Part shown: piece by piece, positions 15,847 through 22,283 of the stretch
How the letters are laid out: every line of letters begins with the position of its first letter
How positions within the stretch are numbered: position 1 is the stretch's first letter
Source: Chloroflexota bacterium
Lineage (GTDB): Bacteria; Chloroflexota; Anaerolineae; Anaerolineales; Villigracilaceae
Length of the DNA stretch: 64,000 nt
Reading direction: 5' to 3'
Assembly (NCBI GenBank): GCA_016235445.1
Contig: JACRLB010000017.1
Span: forward strand, 124,001-188,000
Program-made: the position numbers and the translations under genes
Notes under the pieces: model-generated
What the model was told of the DNA's origin: nothing
The model's database searches: none
Seen by the model: only the letters and a program-made list of their open reading frames with translations

Positions 15847-16487
15847 AAAGGTTGGATTTCCTGATGAATTCGGATAAAGTCTGCGCAGCTTCCAAAGAGT
15901 TGAAGTACTTTCTCTCGTTGCAGGCGGGTTGGGTTGTTGGAAACAAGATCGTGGTATGAAGAATAATTCCAGTCGCGAAAATCGGTCACAAATTGATGCT
16001 TTTGTGGATTCTGGTGAATATACACAATAAGACGCATCAGATAGGATTCGGTATCGACAGGAATTCTATTGAATGGGCGTTCAAACAATGCACCTGTTCT
16101 TTGGACTGCAATATTGACGCTGCGTGAATAAGCGTTGAAGAAGTTGGAGAAATACTGGCTGGGTTCTTTGAGTTTTTTCTTAAGACCTGACAGGTCTCCA
16201 TGGGAGTCTGACGGGATTACACCTTTGTCCGCGCGTAAGTCCGGATTAACCGAATCGTTTATAAGACCTGTCAGGTCTTCCTTATTCTTTATCCACACTG
16301 CCGCGTGGAAATGATTTCGTAACAGACCATACGCCCACGTCTCGGCAATTGGACTGATATGCTTCCACCACAATTCCATGAAGTAGGCGTAGTTACGTTC
16401 TTGAATAAAGATATTCTCGCCGTTATTGCCGCGATTATAAATATGGAAGAATGTTCCGTAAGTGAGGGATGGAATGTCTGTGGGCAT
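15810..16487 (-). CDS. REP-associated tyrosine transposase (RAYT, TnpA_REP / Y1 family)
   Basis: 225 residues. The HUH nuclease motif is 'NHFHAAV' (His59, His61) and the candidate catalytic Tyr is Y120 in 'FFNAYSRSVN', followed by 'RTGALFERPFNRIPV' and 'YIHQNPQKHQFV', all typical of the RAYT class of IS200/IS605-related proteins. These single-domain Y1 enzymes bind and cut REP hairpins. Residues about 70-101 are encoded by a complete in-frame REPIN (16183-16278), lying between the HUH and Tyr regions, and the C-terminus is REPIN-derived. Flanked by further REPINs with the same ends, so it is very likely the enzyme responsible for this family. Activity with the insertion is unproven. Confidence 0.88.
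   Translation of the reverse strand: MPTDIPSLTYGTFFHIYNRGNNGENIFIQERNYAYFMELWWKHISPIAETWAYGLLRNHFHAAVWIKNKEDLTGLINDSVNPDLRADKGVIPSDSHGDLSGLKKKLKEPSQYFSNFFNAYSRSVNIAVQRTGALFERPFNRIPVDTESYLMRLIVYIHQNPQKHQFVTDFRDWNYSSYHDLVSNNPTRLQREKVLQLFGSCADFIRIHQEIQPLDLTGFIIESDD
16183..16278. repeat. REPIN 3, in frame inside the RAYT coding sequence
   Basis: End units AGACCTGACAGGTCTC (16183-16198) and AAGACCTGTCAGGTCT (16263-16278). The total of 96 bp equals 32 codons, so the frame is kept. It encodes RAYT residues about 70-101, giving the paired peptides 'DLTGL' and 'DLSGL' from the two ends. Confidence 0.85.
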
Positions 16488-16512
16488 ATTTCAATTATAA
16501 GACTCCAGAATA

Positions 16513-16607
16513 AGACCTGACAGGTTTCCACAGAGCCGCATCCGACTCGAATCTCTGTCCGTTCAAACTTATGACCGACTCAGGTCACGATGAAACCTGT
16601 CAGGTCT
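16513..16607. repeat. REPIN 4 (hsdS-side array)
   Basis: End units AGACCTGACAGGTTTCC (16513-16529) and GAAACCTGTCAGGTCT (16592-16607), with a core almost identical to REPINs 5 and 6. It begins 26 bp upstream of the RAYT start. Confidence 0.85.
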
Positions 16608-16608
16608 G

Positions 16609-16705
16609 GACTACAACTCCCCAGAAAACGCCTTCCCCAGCAGTACCCTTCGCAACTCTTCCAGCGACTCGACCTTCTGCTGATAAATCTCCTCCAACCG
16701 TAAAA
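16609..16705 (-). pseudogene. Second detached copy of the hsdS 3' end
   Basis: On the minus strand this reads 'LEEIYQQKVESLEEL' and continues to 'LGKAFSGEL' plus stop, the standard C-terminus of HsdS proteins. There is no start and no link to hsdS. It lies between REPINs 4 and 5. It differs from the first copy mainly in the segment before LGKAF ('RRVL' against 'KMSV'). Confidence 0.75.
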
Positions 16706-16801
16706 AGACCTGACAGGTTTCCACAGAGCCGAATCCGACTCGAATCTCTGTCCGTTCATAACTTATGACCGACTCAGGTCACGATGAAACTTGTCAGGTC
16801 T
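16706..16801. repeat. REPIN 5 (hsdS-side array)
   Basis: End units AGACCTGACAGGTTTCC (16706-16722) and GAAACTTGTCAGGTCT (16786-16801, one substitution). Its start is 193 bp from that of REPIN 4 and 194 bp from that of REPIN 6, giving a regular tandem period. Confidence 0.85.
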
Positions 16802-16802
16802 G

Positions 16803-16899
16803 GACTACAACTCCCCATAAAACGCCTTCCCCAACACACTCATCTTCAACTCTTCCAGCGACTCGACCTTCTGCTGATAAATCTCTTCCAACCGTAAAA
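16803..16899 (-). pseudogene. First detached copy of the hsdS 3' end
   Basis: Minus strand reads 'RLEEIYQQKVESLEEL', then 'KMSVLGKAFYGEL' and a stop: the C-terminal helix and tail normally found on HsdS. The neighbouring hsdS gene ends prematurely at 'RLEEIYEAKVT', so this copy carries the missing ending, separated from it by a partial REPIN. Confidence 0.8.
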
Positions 16900-16976
16900 A
16901 GACCTGACAGGTTTCCACAGAGCCGCATCCGACTCGAACCTCTGTCCGTTCAAACTTATGACCGACTCAGGTCACC
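16900..16976. repeat. REPIN 6, partial, truncating hsdS
   Basis: The left end AGACCTGACAGGTTTCC (16900-16916) and the core match REPINs 4 and 5, but the right end unit (about 19 nt) is absent: the repeat joins hsdS sequence at about 16974-16976. It supplies the last codons and stop (TGA, complement of 16967-16969) of hsdS. Confidence 0.8.
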
Positions 16977-18079
16977 TTCGCCTCATAGATCTCCTCCAAC
17001 CTCCCCGTTTCAGCGGACAACGCCTCCAGCCGCCCGACGATGGCGCGTTGTTCGGCGAGTGACTTCGGATATGGAAATACAACTTGCTTCAATGCACCGC
17101 CATTAAATTGCGGTTGTGCTGAACCAGAAGATAATTGATTTGCTTGACCCCAATAAAGTTTTGATTTTGAATAATACCAATAGAGTTTATTCAAAATCTT
17201 TTCAGTAAATTTGATTCTGATTAGATATGAAGCAAAAACAGAGGGTTCGAAATCTTCGTAAAGCAATACCTTTGCAAAAGTCGCGCCAGTTCTTGCCATC
17301 AACAAATCACCATCTTGTAAAAGAAAATTGCTGGCTTCCTTGAAACCATCTACATACATTTTGTTTCCAGGTATAAGATTCCCATTCTTGTCAATATCTG
17401 TAATGCGAATATATCTGAATTTGCCAGAACCTTGGGCTTTGTCGGTGTAGCCATATTCAATATCTGCTATTTCTTCAATTGTCTTTTCTTCCCATTCTTC
17501 GCCTGAATTACCAAATATCTCATTGACCGCAGCTTCAAACAACTCCCGCGCATTGACCAGATTCCGCTCGGCATTGGACTTGGCTTGCGCAATGGACGCA
17601 AAGGCTTCGTCTAGCACGGACACGATCCGCTGTTGTTCGGGGAGGGGTGGAATGGGAATTTCAAAATCTAAAACTGTATTCATATTGGCGCGGGGCATTC
17701 TTGCGCCAGTAGAAGTTGCATTTATTTTTTCAGTGGTTTCATCTGAAAGTAACCAATGAAACAAAAAACTTCTATCCAATTGATTTGATACCTTGAGCGG
17801 AAATATTTCTGAAGAACAATGCCCTTCAAAATCTGGCAATAAAACTTTCTTGAGATAAGGTCGCAATCTTCCGTACAATACATGCTTGTCGGAAAAATTG
17901 AACGTCATACTTTTTACGCTTTGTGGTTCTGTTGAGCCAATAAATTTTCCCGTGTTCGACTCAATATGTTCCAAGCCAACATAAGGTAAATTCTTTTTAC
18001 GATTGGGAATTTTGTCTATTTCGCAGACATCTCCCAACCTTTCAACTTTCCAACCTTCTAACTTTCCACCCTTCCTCAT
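16967..18079 (-). CDS. hsdS: Type I restriction-modification specificity subunit, C-terminally truncated
   Basis: 370 residues with two target-recognition domains. TRD1 is followed by the central conserved helix ('PPLPEQQRIVSVLDEAFASI'), then TRD2 ('EEKTIEEIADIEYGYTDKAQ') and the second conserved region ('SLAEQRAIVGRLEALSAET'). It recognises the bipartite DNA site and docks HsdM and HsdR. The expected tail (roughly 20 residues ending LGKAFxGEL) is missing because a REPIN interrupts the gene after 'EIYEAK'. Two copies of that tail lie downstream. The start overlaps the hsdM stop by 4 nt (18076-18079). Confidence 0.9.
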   Translation of the reverse strand: MRKGGKLEGWKVERLGDVCEIDKIPNRKKNLPYVGLEHIESNTGKFIGSTEPQSVKSMTFNFSDKHVLYGRLRPYLKKVLLPDFEGHCSSEIFPLKVSNQLDRSFLFHWLLSDETTEKINATSTGARMPRANMNTVLDFEIPIPPLPEQQRIVSVLDEAFASIAQAKSNAERNLVNARELFEAAVNEIFGNSGEEWEEKTIEEIADIEYGYTDKAQGSGKFRYIRITDIDKNGNLIPGNKMYVDGFKEASNFLLQDGDLLMARTGATFAKVLLYEDFEPSVFASYLIRIKFTEKILNKLYWYYSKSKLYWGQANQLSSGSAQPQFNGGALKQVVFPYPKSLAEQRAIVGRLEALSAETGRLEEIYEAKVT

Positions 18080-19575
18080 AACATCCCCTTGATTGACTTC
18101 AAAATCTTCGCACTCTCCTCATCCAGCAACTTCATCTCGTCGAGAATAGTTTGAGGCGCTCTCAGCGTAGAGTCCGCTTGTTTGTGTGGATTCTTAACCG
18201 AAAGGTCGAATGAAGCGGGGTCTACATCCGCCATATTCACCGTCCACGAATTCTCCGAATCCGCTTTCGACTTTTGTAGTTTTATAAAATCCGCCAGATC
18301 ATTTTCATTCAACGGATTGGTCTTGCCGAGATTGCGCTCCAAATTCAATTGATAGAACCAAATCTTTTTCGTGGGCGAACCTTTTTCAAAAAATAAAACC
18401 ACCGTCTTCACGCCCGCGCCCGTGAACGTGCCGCCAGGCAGATCCAACACCGTGTGCAGGTTGCAGGTTTCGAGCAACTGCTTGCGCAAACTCACCGACG
18501 CGTTATCGGTATTCGAAAGGAAGGTATTCTTGATCACCACGCCCGCGCGACCGCCCGCCTTCAAAATCTTGATGAAGTGCTGTAAAAACAAAAACGCCGT
18601 CTCGCCCGTTTTGATCGGGAAGTTCTGTTGCACCTCGGCGCGTTCCTTGCCGCCGAAGGGCGGGTTCGCCAGCGCCACGTTGTAACGATCCTTCTCCTGA
18701 ATATCAGAAAGATTCTCCGCCAGCGTGTTGGTATGCAAAATGTTCGGCGCTTCAATGCCATGCAGGATCATATTCATAATCCCGATGATATACGCCAGCG
18801 ACTTCTTTTCCTTGCCGTAAAAAGTTTTCTTCTGGAGGACGTCCGCTTCTTTCGTGCTGAGAGCTGGTTTTGCTTTCATGAACTCATACGCCTCGACGAG
18901 AAAACCCATCGAACCGCCCGCGCCATCGTAGACCGTCTCCCCAATTTGCGGCGCAACCACCTTGACGATCACCTTCTCCAGCGGACGCGGCGTGTAATAC
19001 TCCCCGCCGTTTCTGCCTGCGTTCCCCATGTTCTTGATCTTCTCTTCATACAGCACGCTTAACTCATGCTTCTCTTTCGACGAACGGAAGCGCAGTTCAT
19101 CCACGAGATTGATCACCTCGCGCAAGTTGTATCCGCTCTGAATGCGATTCTTCAACTCGCTAAATATTTCCCCGATCTTATATTCAATCGTATCCGCATG
19201 GTCAGCCGTCGTCCTAAACTTCTTGAGATACGGAAATAATTCATTGTTCACAAAGTCAATCAAATCATCACCTGTCATGGCTTTGTGAAAATCTAATTTC
19301 GCCCTGAGCGGAGACTGAGCGCCAGCATCAGTCGCAGTCGAAGGGCTTCCATTTACCCTTGGAGCCGCCCACTGATCCCACCTAAATTTCCCCGTGATAA
19401 TCGGCGTGTATGTTTTCCCCGATAACTCCGCCGCATCCTGCTTATCCTTCTCGAAATCATCCAAATACTTTAAGAACAGAATCCACGAAGTCTGCTCCAC
19501 ATAATCCAACTCGCTGGAACAGCCCGCGTCTTTCCATAATTTATCGTCGATGTTTTTGAAGGTTTGCTCGAACAT
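18076..19575 (-). CDS. hsdM: Type I DNA adenine methyltransferase subunit
   Basis: 499 residues. N-terminal HsdM helical domain ('MFEQTFKNIDDKLWKDAG'), SAM motif I 'VYDGAGGSMGFLVEAY' (217-225) and catalytic motif IV 'NPPF' (304-307). It methylates adenine-N6 as part of HsdM2S and protects the host. ATG 19575 follows a GGAG ribosome binding site placed just next to REPIN 7. Residues about 77-90 ('GSPSTATDAGAQSPLR') come from a short CTTCGAC/CTCAG-type repeat inserted in frame. The first 23 codons are duplicated twice upstream. Confidence 0.92.
   Translation of the reverse strand: MFEQTFKNIDDKLWKDAGCSSELDYVEQTSWILFLKYLDDFEKDKQDAAELSGKTYTPIITGKFRWDQWAAPRVNGSPSTATDAGAQSPLRAKLDFHKAMTGDDLIDFVNNELFPYLKKFRTTADHADTIEYKIGEIFSELKNRIQSGYNLREVINLVDELRFRSSKEKHELSVLYEEKIKNMGNAGRNGGEYYTPRPLEKVIVKVVAPQIGETVYDGAGGSMGFLVEAYEFMKAKPALSTKEADVLQKKTFYGKEKKSLAYIIGIMNMILHGIEAPNILHTNTLAENLSDIQEKDRYNVALANPPFGGKERAEVQQNFPIKTGETAFLFLQHFIKILKAGGRAGVVIKNTFLSNTDNASVSLRKQLLETCNLHTVLDLPGGTFTGAGVKTVVLFFEKGSPTKKIWFYQLNLERNLGKTNPLNENDLADFIKLQKSKADSENSWTVNMADVDPASFDLSVKNPHKQADSTLRAPQTILDEMKLLDEESAKILKSIKGML
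19312..19345. repeat. In-frame CTTCGAC/CTGAGC-type repeat inside hsdM
   Basis: A short stretch with the arms CTGAGCG and TCGAAGGG typical of a dispersed repeat seen also at 21196-21225 and around 39993. It encodes the low-complexity peptide 'SPSTATDAGAQSPLR', which interrupts the HsdM helical domain without changing the frame. Confidence 0.55.
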
Positions 19576-19588
19576 TTATTATTTCTCC

Positions 19589-19684
19589 AGACCTGACAGG
19601 TTTTATCGTGACGAATGTTAATCGGACTTCCATGAACGCGAACGAGTCTCGTCAATCATGGTTCTGCGGAAACCTGTCAGGTCT
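19589..19684. repeat. REPIN 7 (hsdM-side array)
   Basis: End units AGACCTGACAGGTTT (19589-19603) and GAAACCTGTCAGGTCT (19669-19684). Its core differs from REPINs 4-6 but is the same as that of REPIN 8. It lies 14 bp upstream of the hsdM start. Confidence 0.85.
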
Positions 19685-19759
19685 ATATCTCAACTCACTG
19701 GAACAGCCCGCATCTTTCCATAATTTATCGTCGATGTTTTTGAAGATTTGTTCGAACAT
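19652..19759 (-). pseudogene. Decoy hsdM 5' copy B (35-codon ORF)
   Basis: ATG 19759 with its own GGAG ribosome binding site opens 'MFEQIFKNIDDKLWKDAG' and continues to residue 23, identical to HsdM except for one residue. The frame then enters REPIN 7 ('RYRPDRFPQNHD') and stops at 19652-19654. It is a duplicate of the hsdM start, not a functional methyltransferase. It may act as an upstream ORF. Confidence 0.75.
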
Positions 19760-19772
19760 TTATTATTTCTCC

Positions 19773-19868
19773 AGACCTGACAGGTTTTATCGTGACGAAT
19801 GTTAATCGGACTTCCATGAACGCGAACGAGTCTCGTCAATCATGGTTCTGCGGAAACCTGTCAGGTTT
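19773..19868. repeat. REPIN 8 (hsdM-side array)
   Basis: End units AGACCTGACAGGTTT (19773-19787) and GAAACCTGTCAGGTT (19853-19867). It is 184 bp from REPIN 7, the length of one REPIN plus one hsdM 5' copy. Confidence 0.85.
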
Positions 19869-19943
19869 ATATCTCAACTCACTGGAACAGCCCGCGTCTT
19901 TCCAAAGTTTATCGTCGATGTTTTTGAAGGTTTGTTCAAACAA
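19836..19943 (-). pseudogene. hsdM 5' copy C, the outermost copy, with TTG start
   Basis: TTG 19943 begins 'LFEQTFKNIDDKLWKDAG' and reaches residue 23 before passing into REPIN 8 and stopping after 35 codons (19836). Its upstream sequence differs from copies A and B (no 'atttattatttctcc' segment), so it may retain the original promoter side. No clear -35/-10 could be fixed in 19944-20050. Confidence 0.7.
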
Positions 19944-20050
19944 GGTTTTATCTCCCGAAAAAAGATAAACTGATTTTATCCTATAAGCCATTCCCTTTAC
20001 CTGACAACCTTCAACCTGCAACCTCGTTATCAAGTAAAATCAGCCTCACC

Positions 20051-20785
20051 ATGAAAGAACTCATCTATTCCCGCAACGCAGTCTACGAAACCCTGCGCGC
20101 AAAGCGCAGGCAAATATTTTCCATCGACATCGCCGAAGGGGTGCAGGAGAAAGGCAAGATCGAGCAAATCCTCAAATTGGCACAAGAGCAGAAGATCAAG
20201 GTCAACCGCGTGCCGCGCCCCAGGCTGGATAAGGTTCACCAGAACAATCAGGGTGTCGTCGCCGAGGTCAGCGGATACCCGTACGCGGATGTGCTCGAGA
20301 TCCTCGAACGCTCGAGTGGGGAACTGCCCTTCATCCTCATGCTTGACTCTCTGCAAGACCCGCAGAACTTCGGCACGCTCATCCGCACCGCCGAAGCGCT
20401 GGGCGTGCATGGCGTGGTCATCCCGTCTGCCCGCACGGTGGATGTGACGCCTGCCGTGGTCAACGCGTCCTCGGGCGCGAGCGAGCACATGCTCATCGCG
20501 CAGGCGAATCTGTCCCAGACGATTGACGCGCTCAAAGAGAATGACATCTGGGTCGTCGGGCTGGATCAAGCCGGGGCGGAGGTGGAGGCGCGCGCAGTGT
20601 CGCGTCACCTGAAAGGCGCATTGGGATTAGTCGTCGGCTCGGAGGGCGAAGGCCTGCACGATCTCGTCCGCAAAAAATGCGACATCGTTTTGAAACTGCC
20701 GATGCGCGGCAAAATCGAATCGTTGAATGCGGCGGTGGCGGGGTCGGTGGCGTTGTATCTGGCTTATTTATCAAGAAAACCCTAA
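20051..20785 (+). CDS. rlmB: 23S rRNA (guanosine-2'-O)-methyltransferase, TrmH/SpoU family
   Basis: 244 residues. The N-terminal substrate-binding domain ('ELIYSRNAVYETLRAKRR') is followed by the SPOUT knot: 'LMLDSLQDPQNFGTLIRTAE' (motif 1), 'GLVVGSEGEGL' (motif 2) and 'LPMRGKIESLNAAVAGSVAL' (motif 3). All catalytic elements are present. It methylates the ribose of a 23S rRNA guanosine; RlmB (G2251) is most likely from the two-domain length, but a paralogous TrmH-like role cannot be excluded. Confidence 0.85.
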   Translation: MKELIYSRNAVYETLRAKRRQIFSIDIAEGVQEKGKIEQILKLAQEQKIKVNRVPRPRLDKVHQNNQGVVAEVSGYPYADVLEILERSSGELPFILMLDSLQDPQNFGTLIRTAEALGVHGVVIPSARTVDVTPAVVNASSGASEHMLIAQANLSQTIDALKENDIWVVGLDQAGAEVEARAVSRHLKGALGLVVGSEGEGLHDLVRKKCDIVLKLPMRGKIESLNAAVAGSVALYLAYLSRKP

Positions 20786-20809
20786 AGGTCTTTAAGACCT
20801 TTAGGGTTT
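20777..20809. terminator. Palindromic terminator-like repeat after rlmB
   Basis: Perfect 14-bp inverted repeat (20777-20790 / 20796-20809, arm AAACCCTAAAGGTC) around a 5-nt loop, overlapping the rlmB stop codon. The T-rich run after it is short, so it may be a dispersed repeat that also ends transcription. Confidence 0.65.
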
Positions 20810-20824
20810 GTATCTGGAGACCTC

Positions 20825-22180
20825 ATGCCTCAAGCAACCTATCATTTTCCAAAAGGATTTTTGTGGGGGACGGCGACCTCTTCGCATCAGGTGGAAGGCA
20901 ACAACACAAATAACAATTGGTGGAAGTGGGAACAGGACGGTCATACCAACGGGACGGCTGGTCTGGCCGCCGATTGGTGGGGCGGCCGCTGGCGGGAGGA
21001 CTTCGACCGCGCCGCCGAAACGGGACAGAACGCGCACCGCATGTCCGTCGAGTGGAGCCGCATTCAGCCCACGCCTGATACCTGGGATGAGGAAGCCCTC
21101 GAAAAATATCGCGCCATGCTGCGCGGACTCAAAGAACGCGGCATCACGCCGATGGTTACTTTGCATCACTTCACCGATCCGCTTTGGCTCACGGACCCTT
21201 CGACCCGCTCTGCGTCAGGGCAGGCTTGGGAAACAGAAGCAATTGTCCCGTTGTTTGAGCGTTTTGTCCGCAAGACAGTGGATGCGCTCAAGGAATACTG
21301 CACGCTCTGGTGTACGATCAACGAGCCGACGGGCTATGCGCTGAATGGATATGTCGCAGACGCGGTGGACGCTTTCCCGCCTGGAAAGAATAACCTGAGG
21401 CTTGCCATGCGGGTTCAAGCTAATCTCATTCGCGGACACGCCGCCGCCTACCGCGCCATTCACCAGATTCAACCCGAAGCGCGGGTGGGGTTTGCCCAGC
21501 ATTATCGTTCCATTGCTCCGCATCATGCCTGGTCGCCGCTGGATCAATGGGTGGCGCATAATTTTTTCAGCGCAATCAACCTCGGCTTTCCCTCGGCTCT
21601 CGCGGAGGGCGTCATGCGCACCCCCATCGGTTCGGTGCGGATTCCAGAAGCCAAAGGTACGCAGGATTATTATGGATTCAATTACTACACAAGGGAGTAC
21701 GCCGCCTTCGACCTTCGCAAACCCGGCACCCTGTTTGGGCGCAACTTTTATCGCAAAGACGCTGAACTGAGCGATGACGGTTTCCTCGCCAACGAACCAG
21801 ATGGGATGTATGAAGGCCTGAAATGGGTTACCCGCATGTTCCCAGACCTGCCCATCCTCGTCAGTGAAAACGGAGTCAACTCGTCAGACGATGCCATCCG
21901 CCCGCGTTACACAGCACAGCACATCCACCAGATGTGGCGCGCCGTTAATTTCAACTGGCCGATCAAGGGATATTTTCACTGGTCGCTGGTGGACAACTTT
22001 GAGTGGGGTTTCGGCTGGAAGCATCGCTTCGGCCTGTGGGGGCTTGATCTCGACACCCAAAAACGCACCCGCCGCCCAAGTGTGGATTTTTACGCAGAGA
22101 TATGCAAAGAGAACGGCATCTCCTCCGAGATGGTGCAGAAGTATTGCCCCGAAGTGTTTGACAAGATATTTCCAACTTAA
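20825..22180 (+). CDS. GH1 beta-glycosidase (beta-glucosidase family)
   Basis: 451 residues, standard GH1 length. The N-terminal signature 'FLWGTATSSHQVEG' is intact; acid/base Glu167 is in 'TINEP' and nucleophile Glu348 in 'LVSENG'. No signal peptide, so intracellular hydrolysis of beta-linked disaccharides or glycosides (glucosidase or galactosidase type). Residues about 124-134 ('DPSTRSASGQAWE') come from an in-frame CTTCGAC/CAGGGCAGG repeat located in a surface loop. The start ATG 20825 matches the family N-terminus. Confidence 0.92.
   Translation: MPQATYHFPKGFLWGTATSSHQVEGNNTNNNWWKWEQDGHTNGTAGLAADWWGGRWREDFDRAAETGQNAHRMSVEWSRIQPTPDTWDEEALEKYRAMLRGLKERGITPMVTLHHFTDPLWLTDPSTRSASGQAWETEAIVPLFERFVRKTVDALKEYCTLWCTINEPTGYALNGYVADAVDAFPPGKNNLRLAMRVQANLIRGHAAAYRAIHQIQPEARVGFAQHYRSIAPHHAWSPLDQWVAHNFFSAINLGFPSALAEGVMRTPIGSVRIPEAKGTQDYYGFNYYTREYAAFDLRKPGTLFGRNFYRKDAELSDDGFLANEPDGMYEGLKWVTRMFPDLPILVSENGVNSSDDAIRPRYTAQHIHQMWRAVNFNWPIKGYFHWSLVDNFEWGFGWKHRFGLWGLDLDTQKRTRRPSVDFYAEICKENGISSEMVQKYCPEVFDKIFPT
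21196..21225. repeat. In-frame CTTCGAC-type repeat inside the GH1 gene
   Basis: CCCTTCGACCCGCT ... GTCAGGGCAGG, encoding 'PSTRSASGQA' between the conserved 'HHFTDPLW' region and the next helix. Same family as 19312-19345. Confidence 0.6.
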
Positions 22181-22214
22181 GTTAACCACACGTAAGGAAA
22201 TGCTGAATGATGAA

Positions 22215-22265
22215 TTTTCAATCTGCATTCTGCATTCCTCCTTCATCATTCATCCTTCCTCCTTT
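22215..22265 (+). repeat. 7-bp-period repeat between GH1 gene and tex
   Basis: Successive heptamers of the type TTCAATC, TGCATTC, TGCATTC, CTCCTTC, ATCATTC, ATCCTTC. No gene is seen in this 103-bp gap. Similar heptad arrays are found at several other places in the window. Confidence 0.65.
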
Positions 22266-22283
22266 CCTGATAAAATCCCACCC

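Noticed and set aside
16513-16976. CRISPR-like look of the repeat/unique alternation on the hsdS side
   Set aside because: Repeats are about 95 bp with inverted ends, and the segments between are copies of one host gene end, not unique spacers. No cas genes nearby.
16571-17106. Two plus-strand open frames starting 'MTDSGHDETCQVW'
   Set aside because: They arise from the REPIN core and the antisense of the hsdS tail copies; the similarity between them is due to the tandem repeat, and they have no ribosome binding site.
20030-20608. Minus-strand frame opposite rlmB
   Set aside because: Antisense shadow; rlmB has all SPOUT motifs.
21864-22283. 140-codon N-terminal extension of tex
   Set aside because: It is the GH1 gene in another frame plus a 7-bp-period repeat; Tex similarity begins at ATG 22284.
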